The translations under genes were made by a program, and so were the position numbers. Shown here in pieces: positions 1 to 5,537 of a DNA stretch of 6,495 nucleotides (its first letter is position 1; each line of letters opens with the position of its first letter). The stretch lies in assembly GCA_022428035.1 (NCBI GenBank), contig JAKMDG010000031.1:1-6495 (forward strand), read 5' to 3'. The notes below the pieces were generated by a model. It was not told the DNA's origin. It saw only the letters and a program-made list of their open reading frames with translations, and made no database searches. Origin of the DNA: Longimicrobiales bacterium. GTDB taxonomy: Bacteria; Gemmatimonadota; Gemmatimonadetes; Longimicrobiales; Gaopeijiaceae.

Positions 1-580
1 CGACCAGATCGATCACCAGAGGGCCCGGCTCGCCCTCATACAAAGCGCGTCGAATGTCACCCCAATGCTCGATCGGCTCACCACCGATTCGCACGATACG
101 GCTGCCACGCTCGACGTCCGCGAGTGCCTCGGTCCCCGTCGGTAGCGTACTCTCCAGCACCCGGCCGATCCGCGTGCTGTCGTAGTGACGTTCTCCGTAA
201 CTGGCCGCCAGGAACGTGTAGACGCCGAAGGCGAAGAGCATGTTCATGATCACGCCCGCGGAGATCACAAGCGTGCGGGCCCAGATCGGCTTGGCGTCGA
301 AGTCGCGATCGCTGGGCTCCCGAGATGGGCCGGGCACCTCACCGCCCTCGATCTGCTCCATCATCTCGTCGTCCATACCGCCCATCTTCACATAGCCACC
401 GAGCGGGATGGCGCTGACGATGTACTCGGTTTCCCCGCGCGTGAATCCGAACACGCGTGGCCCGAGGCCAATCGAAAATCTCTGGACTTCAATACCGACG
501 GACTTCGCCGCCCAGAAGTGCCCCAGTTCGTGCACGAAAATCAGCACACCGAGCACAATGACGGTCGCAAGTACGGTCAT
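1..580 (-). CDS. rseP: RseP-type site-2 intramembrane zinc metalloprotease, 3' end cut by window edge
   Basis: Membrane-embedded M50-family metalloprotease. Homologues cleave anti-sigma factors or signal-peptide remnants inside the inner membrane. I translated it by hand from the ATG at 580-578: 193 codons are present and the frame is still open at base 1. The first hydrophobic segment (residues about 3-22) carries the zinc motif HELGH at 17-21, with E18 as the catalytic base. The IPLGGYVKM region follows at 58-66. A second hydrophobic segment lies at about 100-126 (WARTLVISAG, then VIMNMLFAF). The start of a PDZ domain follows, with GSRIVRIGGEPI at 159-170. The C-terminal LDG motif and last membrane helices would lie outside the window, as known RseP proteins have about 350-450 residues. 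The start overlaps the dxr stop as ATGA, and GGGGG lies about 7 bases upstream, so translation is probably coupled to dxr. One oddity is GVIMN at 109-113, where many family members have GPxxN. The family is certain; the substrate cannot be told. Confidence 0.95.
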   Translation of the reverse strand, partial: MTVLATVIVLGVLIFVHELGHFWAAKSVGIEVQRFSIGLGPRVFGFTRGETEYIVSAIPLGGYVKMGGMDDEMMEQIEGGEVPGPSREPSDRDFDAKPIWARTLVISAGVIMNMLFAFGVYTFLAASYGERHYDSTRIGRVLESTLPTGTEALADVERGSRIVRIGGEPIEHWGDIRRALYEGEPGPLVIDLV

Positions 581-1749
581 GACGTCGCCCCCATAGCTTC
601 CCCGCAGCGAGCAGCTTCTTCGGCTGCCACCAAGCGCGCCGCCGAGTCCACGGCGATCACATCGTCTAGATCACGGGGCTCGTCTGCCCCGATCCGGTCC
701 ATCGTTCTTTGAACCATGTCAGGCACTTCGGGGAATCGAATACGATTCTCCAGAAATGCCTGAACGGCTACTTCATTCGCAGCGTTGTACACCGCCGGTG
801 CGCATCCGCTCCGCCGCCCTGCCTCAACCCCCAACGAAAACATCGGAAACGCATCGTGGTCGATCTCCTCGAAGGTGAGAGGGGAGGATCGCACGGGGTC
901 ATAGGTACGCAACGCCCGGTCATCTACGCGATCCGGGTAATTGAGTGCGTACAGGATAGGCAATTCCATCGTCGGAAAGCCGAGTTGAGCCAGGACCGAG
1001 CCGTCCACGAACTCTACGAAAGAGTGAATGATGGACTGCGGATGAACTACCGCACCGATTCGATCGTACTCCAAACCATAGAGGAAGTGCGCCTCGATCA
1101 CCTCCAGCGCCTTGTTGGCCAGGGTTGCCGAATCGATGGTAATCTTCGCGCCCATGTCCCACGTAGGATGCTGGAGTGCGCTGGAGGCCTTCACATCGAC
1201 GAGATCTCCCGCGGGACGACCTCGAAACGGGCCACCAGAGGCCGTCAGCGTGATCCGCTGGACCTCGTTGTCCGTGGACCCTTGCAGACACTGCAGAATC
1301 GCTGAGTGCTCCGAGTCGATCGGCACCACCTCGCCGCCCCCGCGTTCGGCTGCGGCGAGCACCAGTGCGCCACCGGCAACCAGCGACTCCTTGTTGGCGA
1401 GGGCCAGCCGATGCCCAGCCTCGAGCGCCGCCAACGTGGGTCGCAAGCCGGCCGCACCGACCAGGGCGTTCAGGACCACGTCGACTTCGGGGTGGGCGGC
1501 GATCTCGAGCATCGCATCGATGCCCTGCCCCCACATCACCGCGTCGTCACTCCGGTCGGGGAGAGCGACCGTGTCGTCGCAGAGCACGGCCGTCCTTGGT
1601 GAGAACTCCGCAGCCTGTGCCGCCAACGTGTCGACACTCCGATTGGCGGCGAGGGCCACGACCTTGAAGCGTTCGGGGTGTCGACGTATCACCTCGAGGG
1701 CGCTTCGCCCGATGGAGCCAGTCGAGCCGAGGATCGCGACGCGAATCAC
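577..1749 (-). CDS. dxr: 1-deoxy-D-xylulose 5-phosphate reductoisomerase
   Basis: Cytosolic NADPH- and divalent-metal-dependent enzyme (EC 1.1.1.267). It converts DXP to 2-C-methyl-D-erythritol 4-phosphate, the committed step of the MEP isoprenoid pathway and the target of fosmidomycin. The 390-residue protein is of normal family length. The N-terminal Rossmann fold has GSTGSIG at 8-14, and LANKES lies at 117-122. The metal ligands are D145 and E147 in IDSEHSA, plus E216 in NKALE. The substrate-closing loop region has SGGPFRG at 171-177 and HPTWDMG at 194-200, with H194 and W197 matching the conserved His and Trp of E. coli Dxr. The C-terminal helical domain includes AVYNAANEVAV at 319-329. 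The start codon is GTG (1749-1747), sharing four bases with the cdsA stop (GTGA). No Shine-Dalgarno sequence is visible upstream, so initiation probably depends on ribosomes finishing cdsA. Its product feeds UppS, encoded two genes upstream in the same block. Confidence 0.98.
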   Translation of the reverse strand: MIRVAILGSTGSIGRSALEVIRRHPERFKVVALAANRSVDTLAAQAAEFSPRTAVLCDDTVALPDRSDDAVMWGQGIDAMLEIAAHPEVDVVLNALVGAAGLRPTLAALEAGHRLALANKESLVAGGALVLAAAERGGGEVVPIDSEHSAILQCLQGSTDNEVQRITLTASGGPFRGRPAGDLVDVKASSALQHPTWDMGAKITIDSATLANKALEVIEAHFLYGLEYDRIGAVVHPQSIIHSFVEFVDGSVLAQLGFPTMELPILYALNYPDRVDDRALRTYDPVRSSPLTFEEIDHDAFPMFSLGVEAGRRSGCAPAVYNAANEVAVQAFLENRIRFPEVPDMVQRTMDRIGADEPRDLDDVIAVDSAARLVAAEEAARCGEAMGATS

Positions 1750-2633
1750 GGGAGGTTGGCCAGGAGGATGAGGAGCCCGTACGACGCTGGGATCGTAAAG
1801 ATCAGGGAATCGATACGATCGAGAACGCCACCGTGGCCGGGGAAGAGCCCACCAGAGTCCTTGAGCCCCGCTTCACGCTTGAACACCGACTCCAGAAGGT
1901 CACCGATCACGGCAGCGAAACCGAGTATGGCGCCCACGAGCGCGAATGGCAGGACTCCTGCGTCCGCCAGATCCGGCAGACGGGCCCCAGCGACAGCCAG
2001 CCACGCGATCCCCGCGACGGCTGCGCCGGCGAGGTTCGCCCAGAAGCCTACCCACGACTTGTTCGGCGAGATGGTCGGCGCGAGGCGAGCTCGCCCCTTC
2101 CCCCACCAGGTGCCTGCGAAGTAGGCGGACGCATCGCCCACCCACGTGGCTACCAGGGGGAGCGCGACGATGTAGAGGGAGGCGAGCGGGTCCGCTGCCC
2201 CGGCTGTCCACCCCTGGTGCTCGGGGAGCCCGAGCAGGAGGGGCATGAAGCCTAGCGCGAGTCCAGTATAGATCGCACCGAACACGGTCACCGCCGCAGC
2301 TGACAGCGGCTTCCCTTCCGGACCTCGGGTCCGCATGGCTTCGAGCGCGGCCAGGACGCTCGCCGTCATCACGATGGCGAGCGCGAACGGAGCGAACTCC
2401 GGAAAGACCGGGCGCCAGGCGGCCACGAGGACGAACGACGCGGAGGCCGATACCCCGACCCACTCGATCGGCTCGACCTCTTTCTCCCGGGCGAACCGGA
2501 ATACCTCGTGCGCCCCCCAGGCTGCGAACACCGCCAGAGGGATCGCGACAAACCAGCCACCGAAGTACACCAACGCGAGCACGATCGGGATCGCCACGAC
2601 GGCGACGGCAACGCGCTTCGAGAGCTCGCTCAC
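1746..2633 (-). CDS. cdsA: Phosphatidate cytidylyltransferase (CDP-diglyceride synthase)
   Basis: Integral membrane enzyme (EC 2.7.7.41) making CDP-diacylglycerol from phosphatidic acid and CTP, the branch point for bacterial phospholipids. From the chosen start it has 295 residues, near the usual 260-300. Several hydrophobic helices are visible, for example about 8-40, 62-98, 113-135, 152-165, 200-217 and 228-245. The conserved cytoplasmic region has GDASAYFAGTWWGKG at 166-180 and SPNKSWVG at 189-196. The C-terminal CDS signature spans 249-275, with SVFKRE, then LKDSGG, then PGHGG and LDRID, and no key residue is missing. I start it at GTG 2633-2631, 10 bases after the uppS stop, because that gives the typical N-terminus VSELSKRVAVAVVAIP. 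The frame stays open further upstream to 2816, but that part overlaps uppS and reads as low-complexity out-of-frame sequence. No strong Shine-Dalgarno is seen, so coupling to uppS is likely. Its end overlaps the dxr start by four bases. Confidence 0.96.
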   Translation of the reverse strand: MSELSKRVAVAVVAIPIVLALVYFGGWFVAIPLAVFAAWGAHEVFRFAREKEVEPIEWVGVSASASFVLVAAWRPVFPEFAPFALAIVMTASVLAALEAMRTRGPEGKPLSAAAVTVFGAIYTGLALGFMPLLLGLPEHQGWTAGAADPLASLYIVALPLVATWVGDASAYFAGTWWGKGRARLAPTISPNKSWVGFWANLAGAAVAGIAWLAVAGARLPDLADAGVLPFALVGAILGFAAVIGDLLESVFKREAGLKDSGGLFPGHGGVLDRIDSLIFTIPASYGLLILLANLP

Positions 2634-2643
2634 AGTTCGCGGC

Positions 2644-3399
2644 TCAGGACGCCTCGACGCCAGCGCTGACCCGCCCGAAGCGGCGATCACGGCGCTGATA
2701 GTCGAGGATGGCTTCGAAGAGGTGTTCCCGATCAAAATCCGGCCAGTAGACCGGAGAGATGTGAAGCTCGGTGTAGGCCAGCTGCCACAACATGAAGTTG
2801 CTGATCCGGTGTTCACCGGAGGTGCGAATCAGCAACTCCGGATTGGGAAGTCCCCGGGTGAAGAGCGAGTCCTCGAGGACCTCATTATCAATTTCCGACG
2901 ACTCCAGCTCTCCCAAGCGTACTCGTTCAGCCAGAGTGCGCGCCGCGCGAAGGAGCTCTTCGCGCCCTCCGTAGGAGATCATCAGATTCAGTCGCAGCTG
3001 GTCGCCACCTCGGGTGCGTTCGGCAAGCTGCTCCACGGCCGAGCGAGTCACCCCGTCGACACGGTCCAGGTCGCCGAGAACATGCACTTCTACCCCTCGT
3101 CTGCGCAGCTCTACCGCCTCTTTTCGGGCATAGAGCTGCAGCAGCCCCATGAGTGCGGAGACTTCCTGAGGTGGGCGCTTCCAGTTCTCTGTGGAGAACG
3201 CATACAGCGTCAGGATGTCGAGCCCGGCCTCCACCGCGCCCTCCACGACCTCACGCACCGACTTCATGCCTTCACGATGACCTAGATGGCGAGGCAAACC
3301 GCGCTCCCCAGCCCACCGGCCGTTCCCGTCCATGATGATCGCGACGTGAGAAGGGACTACACCCTCACGGCGCACGCGGTCGAGACGATCGGAGGGCAT
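2644..3399 (-). CDS. uppS: Undecaprenyl diphosphate synthase (cis-prenyltransferase)
   Basis: Cis-prenyltransferase of the UppS family (typical EC 2.5.1.31). It condenses farnesyl diphosphate with isopentenyl diphosphates to form the C55 carrier lipid for peptidoglycan and other wall polymers. The 251 residues match the family (about 240-255). MDGNGRWA lies at 23-30, with D24 the catalytic Asp equivalent to E. coli D26. FSTENW at 68-73 is the conserved substrate-binding segment, and ISYGGREEL lies at 141-149. The C-terminal signature at about 188-214 contains LLIRTSGEHRISNF and then LWQLAYTEL. A final conserved block, FDREHLFEAILDYQRRDRRFG, occupies 222-242. The ATG start at 3399-3397 lies 23 bases after the frr stop. 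No convincing Shine-Dalgarno precedes it, yet an internal start would cut close to the catalytic motif. Product chain length cannot be proved from sequence, but gene context with cdsA and dxr and the single-copy-type protein favour the C55 enzyme. Confidence 0.97.
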   Translation of the reverse strand: MPSDRLDRVRREGVVPSHVAIIMDGNGRWAGERGLPRHLGHREGMKSVREVVEGAVEAGLDILTLYAFSTENWKRPPQEVSALMGLLQLYARKEAVELRRRGVEVHVLGDLDRVDGVTRSAVEQLAERTRGGDQLRLNLMISYGGREELLRAARTLAERVRLGELESSEIDNEVLEDSLFTRGLPNPELLIRTSGEHRISNFMLWQLAYTELHISPVYWPDFDREHLFEAILDYQRRDRRFGRVSAGVEAS

Positions 3400-3422
3400 G
3401 ATCTGGCGAGTTGGAGGTCGGC

Positions 3423-3974
3423 CTAAATGGCCATGACCTCTTCTTCTTTCGCCTTCAGCATGCTCTCGATCTTGTCTGTGTACTCATGCGTCAGCTTCTC
3501 GAGCTGGTCCTCACGACGGCGTCCTTCATCCTCTCCGAGCTCGTGTTCTTTGACCAGCTCATGGATCTCCTCTCGGACGGTACGCCGGGCGTGGCGAATC
3601 GAGATCCGACCATCTTCCGCCATCTTGTGAAGGATCTTCACGAATTCCTTCCGCCGCTCTTCATTGAGCGGAGGAATCGGCACGCGGATCACATTTCCGT
3701 CGTTCATCGGATTGAGGCCGAGATCCGAGGTCATGATCGCCTTTTCTACATCAGAGAGCAGCGTCTTGTCGAACGGCTGCACCATGATCATGCTCGGCTC
3801 AGGCGTGTTGACGGTCGCCACCTGGTTCAGCGGCATCAGGGAGCCGTAGGCCTGCACTCGAACAGAGTCGAGTAGCGATGGGGTAGCCTTCCCGGTGCGG
3901 ACGGTCGCAAACTCACGGCGGATCGCCTCGAGCGCGGCATCCATGCGGGTCTTGCCTTCTTCGACGGTCGCCAT
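3423..3974 (-). CDS. frr: Ribosome recycling factor (RRF)
   Basis: Cytosolic translation factor that, with EF-G, splits the post-termination ribosome for reuse. From the ATG at 3974-3972 the protein has 183 residues, against 185 in E. coli. It aligns over its full length: RMDAALEAI near residue 10, VRTGKATPSLLD at 25-36, PFDKTLLSDVEKAI at 67-80, SDLGLNP at 83-89, IRVPIPPLNEERRKE at 96-110 and IRHARRTVREE at 126-136, where R130 matches the functionally important R132 of E. coli. The C-terminal helix LKAKEEEVMAI closes the three-helix bundle. I prefer this start because GGAG sits 6 bases upstream and it gives the family's normal N-terminus. The frame is also open from a GTG at 4025, which would add 17 residues (MDPESAPLNALSTPETQ) with no family counterpart and no good ribosome binding site. 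The gene sits 63 bases after pyrH, as in most bacteria. Confidence 0.97.
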   Translation of the reverse strand: MATVEEGKTRMDAALEAIRREFATVRTGKATPSLLDSVRVQAYGSLMPLNQVATVNTPEPSMIMVQPFDKTLLSDVEKAIMTSDLGLNPMNDGNVIRVPIPPLNEERRKEFVKILHKMAEDGRISIRHARRTVREEIHELVKEHELGEDEGRRREDQLEKLTHEYTDKIESMLKAKEEEVMAI

Positions 3975-3980
3975 CTGCGT

Positions 3981-3986
3981 CTCCGG
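3981..3986 (-). promoter_or_regulatory. Ribosome binding site deciding the frr start
   Basis: Read on the minus strand this is CCGGAG. Its GGAG core ends 6 bases before the ATG at 3974, the clearest Shine-Dalgarno match in the window. It supports the 183-residue form of ribosome recycling factor over the longer reading from GTG 4025. Most other gene starts here are coupled or have weak sites, so this one stands out. Confidence 0.7.
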
Positions 3987-4037
3987 AGTACTGAGAGCGT
4001 TCAATGGAGCGGACTCAGGGTCCACCCCGAAAATCTG

Positions 4038-4763
4038 TTACGAAACTAGTGTGCCCACCCGCTCACCACGAATAGCGCCCGCGACCGCACCACGATCACT
4101 GAGATTCAGCACGATGATCGGCAGGTCGTTTTCCTTGCACAGGGCGACAGCTGCAGCGTCCATCACGCCCAGTTCGCGCTGCACGACCTCCTGGAAGGAA
4201 ATCGTGGGAATGAACTCGGCAGTCGGGTCGATGACCGGATCTGCCGTGTACACGCCCTGCACCTTCGTAGCCTTGATCACGACGTCCGATTCCATCTCGA
4301 TCGCGCGCAGGACGGCCGCTGTGTCCGTCGAGAAGTACGGATTTCCCGTACCGCCCGCGAACAACACAACACGGCCCTTTTCCATGTGCCGCATCGCGCG
4401 TCGTCGAATGTACGGCTCCGCGATCTCTTCCATCCGGATCGCGGTCATCACACGCGTTTCGACCTGCTTGGCCTCAAGCAGGTCCTGGACGGCGAGCGCA
4501 TTGATGATCGTACCCAGCATGCCCATGTAGTCGGCCTGCACACGATCCATGCGTCCACCCTTCGACGCGATCGCGCCCCGGACGATGTTACCCCCACCGA
4601 TCACGATCCCCAGCGACACACCCATCTCGACAAGAGAACGGATCTCGTCCGTCAGTCGACCGACCACCACAGGTTCGATGCCGAATCCCCGCTCCCCAGC
4701 CAGAGCCTCGCCCGAAAGCTTGAGGAGGACCCTCTTGTACTGGAGTTCAGTGCGATCGGCCAC
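4038..4763 (-). CDS. pyrH: Uridylate (UMP) kinase
   Basis: Bacterial-type UMP kinase of the amino-acid-kinase fold (EC 2.7.4.22). It phosphorylates UMP to UDP with ATP in pyrimidine nucleotide synthesis; the family is a hexamer, usually inhibited by UTP and often activated by GTP. From the GTG at 4763 it has 241 residues, the usual size. Numbered from that codon, the motifs are KRVLLKLSGE at 10-19, IGGGNIVRG at 55-63 (nucleotide and phosphate binding), MDRVQADYMGML at 72-83, AGGTGNPYFSTDTA at 136-149 (UMP and ATP binding) and VMDAAAVALCKEN at 200-212. The start is ambiguous: TTG 4766-4764 directly follows the tsf stop and GTG 4763-4761 comes next. AGGG at 4774-4771 lies 4 bases from the TTG but 7 from the GTG, so I prefer the GTG. 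The choice adds or removes one residue only. Abutting tsf implies translational coupling. Confidence 0.97.
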   Translation of the reverse strand: MADRTELQYKRVLLKLSGEALAGERGFGIEPVVVGRLTDEIRSLVEMGVSLGIVIGGGNIVRGAIASKGGRMDRVQADYMGMLGTIINALAVQDLLEAKQVETRVMTAIRMEEIAEPYIRRRAMRHMEKGRVVLFAGGTGNPYFSTDTAAVLRAIEMESDVVIKATKVQGVYTADPVIDPTAEFIPTISFQEVVQRELGVMDAAAVALCKENDLPIIVLNLSDRGAVAGAIRGERVGTLVS

Positions 4764-4766
4764 CAA

Positions 4767-5378
4767 TCAACCCTGCTCGCCGATCTTCATCCGGGCGAAA
4801 CGAGCAATCTCGATCTTCTCCCCCACGGTTCCGGACACCTCCGTAATGAGCTGTTCGATCGTCTTATCGGGATCCTTCACGAAGGGCTGAGCGAGGAGCG
4901 TGCTTTCCTTGAAGAACTTCTGGATGCGGCCCTCGACAATCTTCGCCGCGATCTCCTCGGGCTTGCCCTCTTCCTTGGCCTGCTCGAGGTAAACCGCCCG
5001 CTCACGCTCGACGACTTCGGCCGCGATCTGATCGGGCGAAATCGACAGCGGGTTGGTGGAAGCGATGTGCATCGCGATGTCCTTCGCGAGCGCCTTGAAG
5101 TCGTCGGTGTTCGCGACGAAGTCGGTCTCGCAGTTCACCTCCACAATGACCGCAGTCCGGTTGTCGAAGTGGATATAGCTGCCGATGGTCCCTTCGTTCG
5201 CGGACTTTTCGGCACGCTTCGCGGCCTTCGCAGCACCCTTGGCACGTAGGAGATCGACAGCCTTGTCCAGGTCGCCATCGGTCTCGGTCAAGGCCTTCTT
5301 GCAGTCCATCATACCCGCGCCAGTCATGTCGCGGAGCTTCTTCACATCTGCTGCGCTGATCATCGTTGCTTCACTCAT
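4767..5378 (-). CDS. tsf: Elongation factor Ts, short form
   Basis: Guanine nucleotide exchange factor that regenerates EF-Tu-GTP from EF-Tu-GDP in the cytosol. The protein has 203 residues. The N-terminal UBA-like domain has VKKLRDMTGAGMMDCKKAL at 12-30, followed by a lysine/alanine-rich linker (KGAAKAAKRAEKSANEGTIG at 47-66). The core has VNCETDFVANTDDF at 81-94, whose TDFV contacts EF-Tu in known structures. A C-terminal module follows, with KIVEGRIQKFFKESTLLAQ at 146-164 and QPFVKDP from 164. It is about 80 residues shorter than E. coli EF-Ts (283): the second half of the duplicated core is absent, as in Thermus and many other phyla, so this is a normal short type and not a truncation. 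ATG 5378-5376 is the best start. GAGAAG lies 11 bases upstream, a weak and rather distant site. An in-frame ATG at codon 6 is a less likely alternative. Its stop abuts the pyrH start. Confidence 0.97.
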   Translation of the reverse strand: MSEATMISAADVKKLRDMTGAGMMDCKKALTETDGDLDKAVDLLRAKGAAKAAKRAEKSANEGTIGSYIHFDNRTAVIVEVNCETDFVANTDDFKALAKDIAMHIASTNPLSISPDQIAAEVVERERAVYLEQAKEEGKPEEIAAKIVEGRIQKFFKESTLLAQPFVKDPDKTIEQLITEVSGTVGEKIEIARFARMKIGEQG

Positions 5379-5432
5379 GGTGATCGTAACTTCTCGATGG
5401 GCACCGGTTCGTCGTTCGTACCGGATCGTAAA

Positions 5433-5469
5433 CGAGGCGGCGGGACCTCTACTTGGCCGCGCCGCCTCG
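5433..5469 (-). terminator. GC-rich hairpin before tsf, possible attenuator
   Basis: A perfect 10-base inverted repeat, CGAGGCGGCG (5433-5442) and CGCCGCCTCG (5460-5469), flanks a 17-base loop. Within the loop GGCC and GGTC can extend the stem past one C-C mismatch. In the minus-strand transcript the hairpin is followed by UUUACGAU, so the U-run is short and full intrinsic termination is doubtful. It lies 54 bases before tsf, between two genes whose products are needed in different amounts. A partial terminator, an RNA-processing site or a stabilising structure are all possible. The repeat is visible; its function is inference. Confidence 0.4.
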
Positions 5470-5492
5470 GTCGGGAGCCTTTTACAGCCACC

Positions 5493-5533
5493 CTCAACCG
5501 CTCCGGAGAGCGGAACGGGGCGTTGAGCGCCCC
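5493..5533 (-). promoter_or_regulatory. Tandem hairpins with possible pseudoknot just after rpsB
   Basis: Two perfect inverted repeats follow the rpsB stop. Hairpin A (5533-5517, minus-strand reading) is GGGGCG, loop CTCAA, CGCCCC. Three bases later, hairpin B (5513-5498) is CCGCTC, loop TCCG, GAGCGG, which is a C(UNCG)G stable tetraloop in RNA. Straight after hairpin B comes TTGAG (5497-5493), exactly complementary to the CTCAA loop of hairpin A, so a pseudoknot enclosing hairpin B could form. There is no U-run after either hairpin, so they are unlikely to be plain terminators. They may stabilise the rpsB 3' end or tune tsf expression. I do not recognise this as a named RNA family. Confidence 0.4.
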
Positions 5534-5537
5534 AAAA

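Noticed and set aside
185..1305. Long plus-strand open frames at 185-712 and 709-1305
   Set aside because: They lie antisense to rseP and dxr, whose motifs are unmistakable. The translations are low-complexity, His/Arg-rich and match no family; such frames are common opposite GC-rich genes.
2634..2816. N-terminal extension of cdsA to an upstream ATG at 2816
   Set aside because: The added 61 residues overlap uppS in another frame and are Ser/Arg-rich without hydrophobic or family character. GTG 2633 gives the normal CdsA N-terminus.
2335..3285. 316-codon plus-strand open frame opposite cdsA and uppS
   Set aside because: Both minus-strand genes are complete with full catalytic signatures. The plus-strand frame crosses the gene boundary and has no recognisable domain or ribosome binding site.
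3975..4037. Possible promoter or terminator in the pyrH-frr spacer
   Set aside because: Only 4- to 5-bp potential stems and no convincing -35/-10 pair were seen.
4386..5249. 287-codon plus-strand open frame opposite pyrH and tsf
   Set aside because: It spans the tsf-pyrH junction and its Leu/Asp/Arg/His-rich translation is a shadow of the two real genes.
5404..5424. Inverted repeat CCGGT/ACCGG upstream of tsf
   Set aside because: Only five base pairs with an 11-base loop, likely chance in GC-rich sequence.
5382..5431. Direct repeat GATCGTAA at 5382-5389 and 5424-5431
   Set aside because: Eight bases repeated once at 42-base spacing in a spacer is too little to call an operator, and nothing else supports it.
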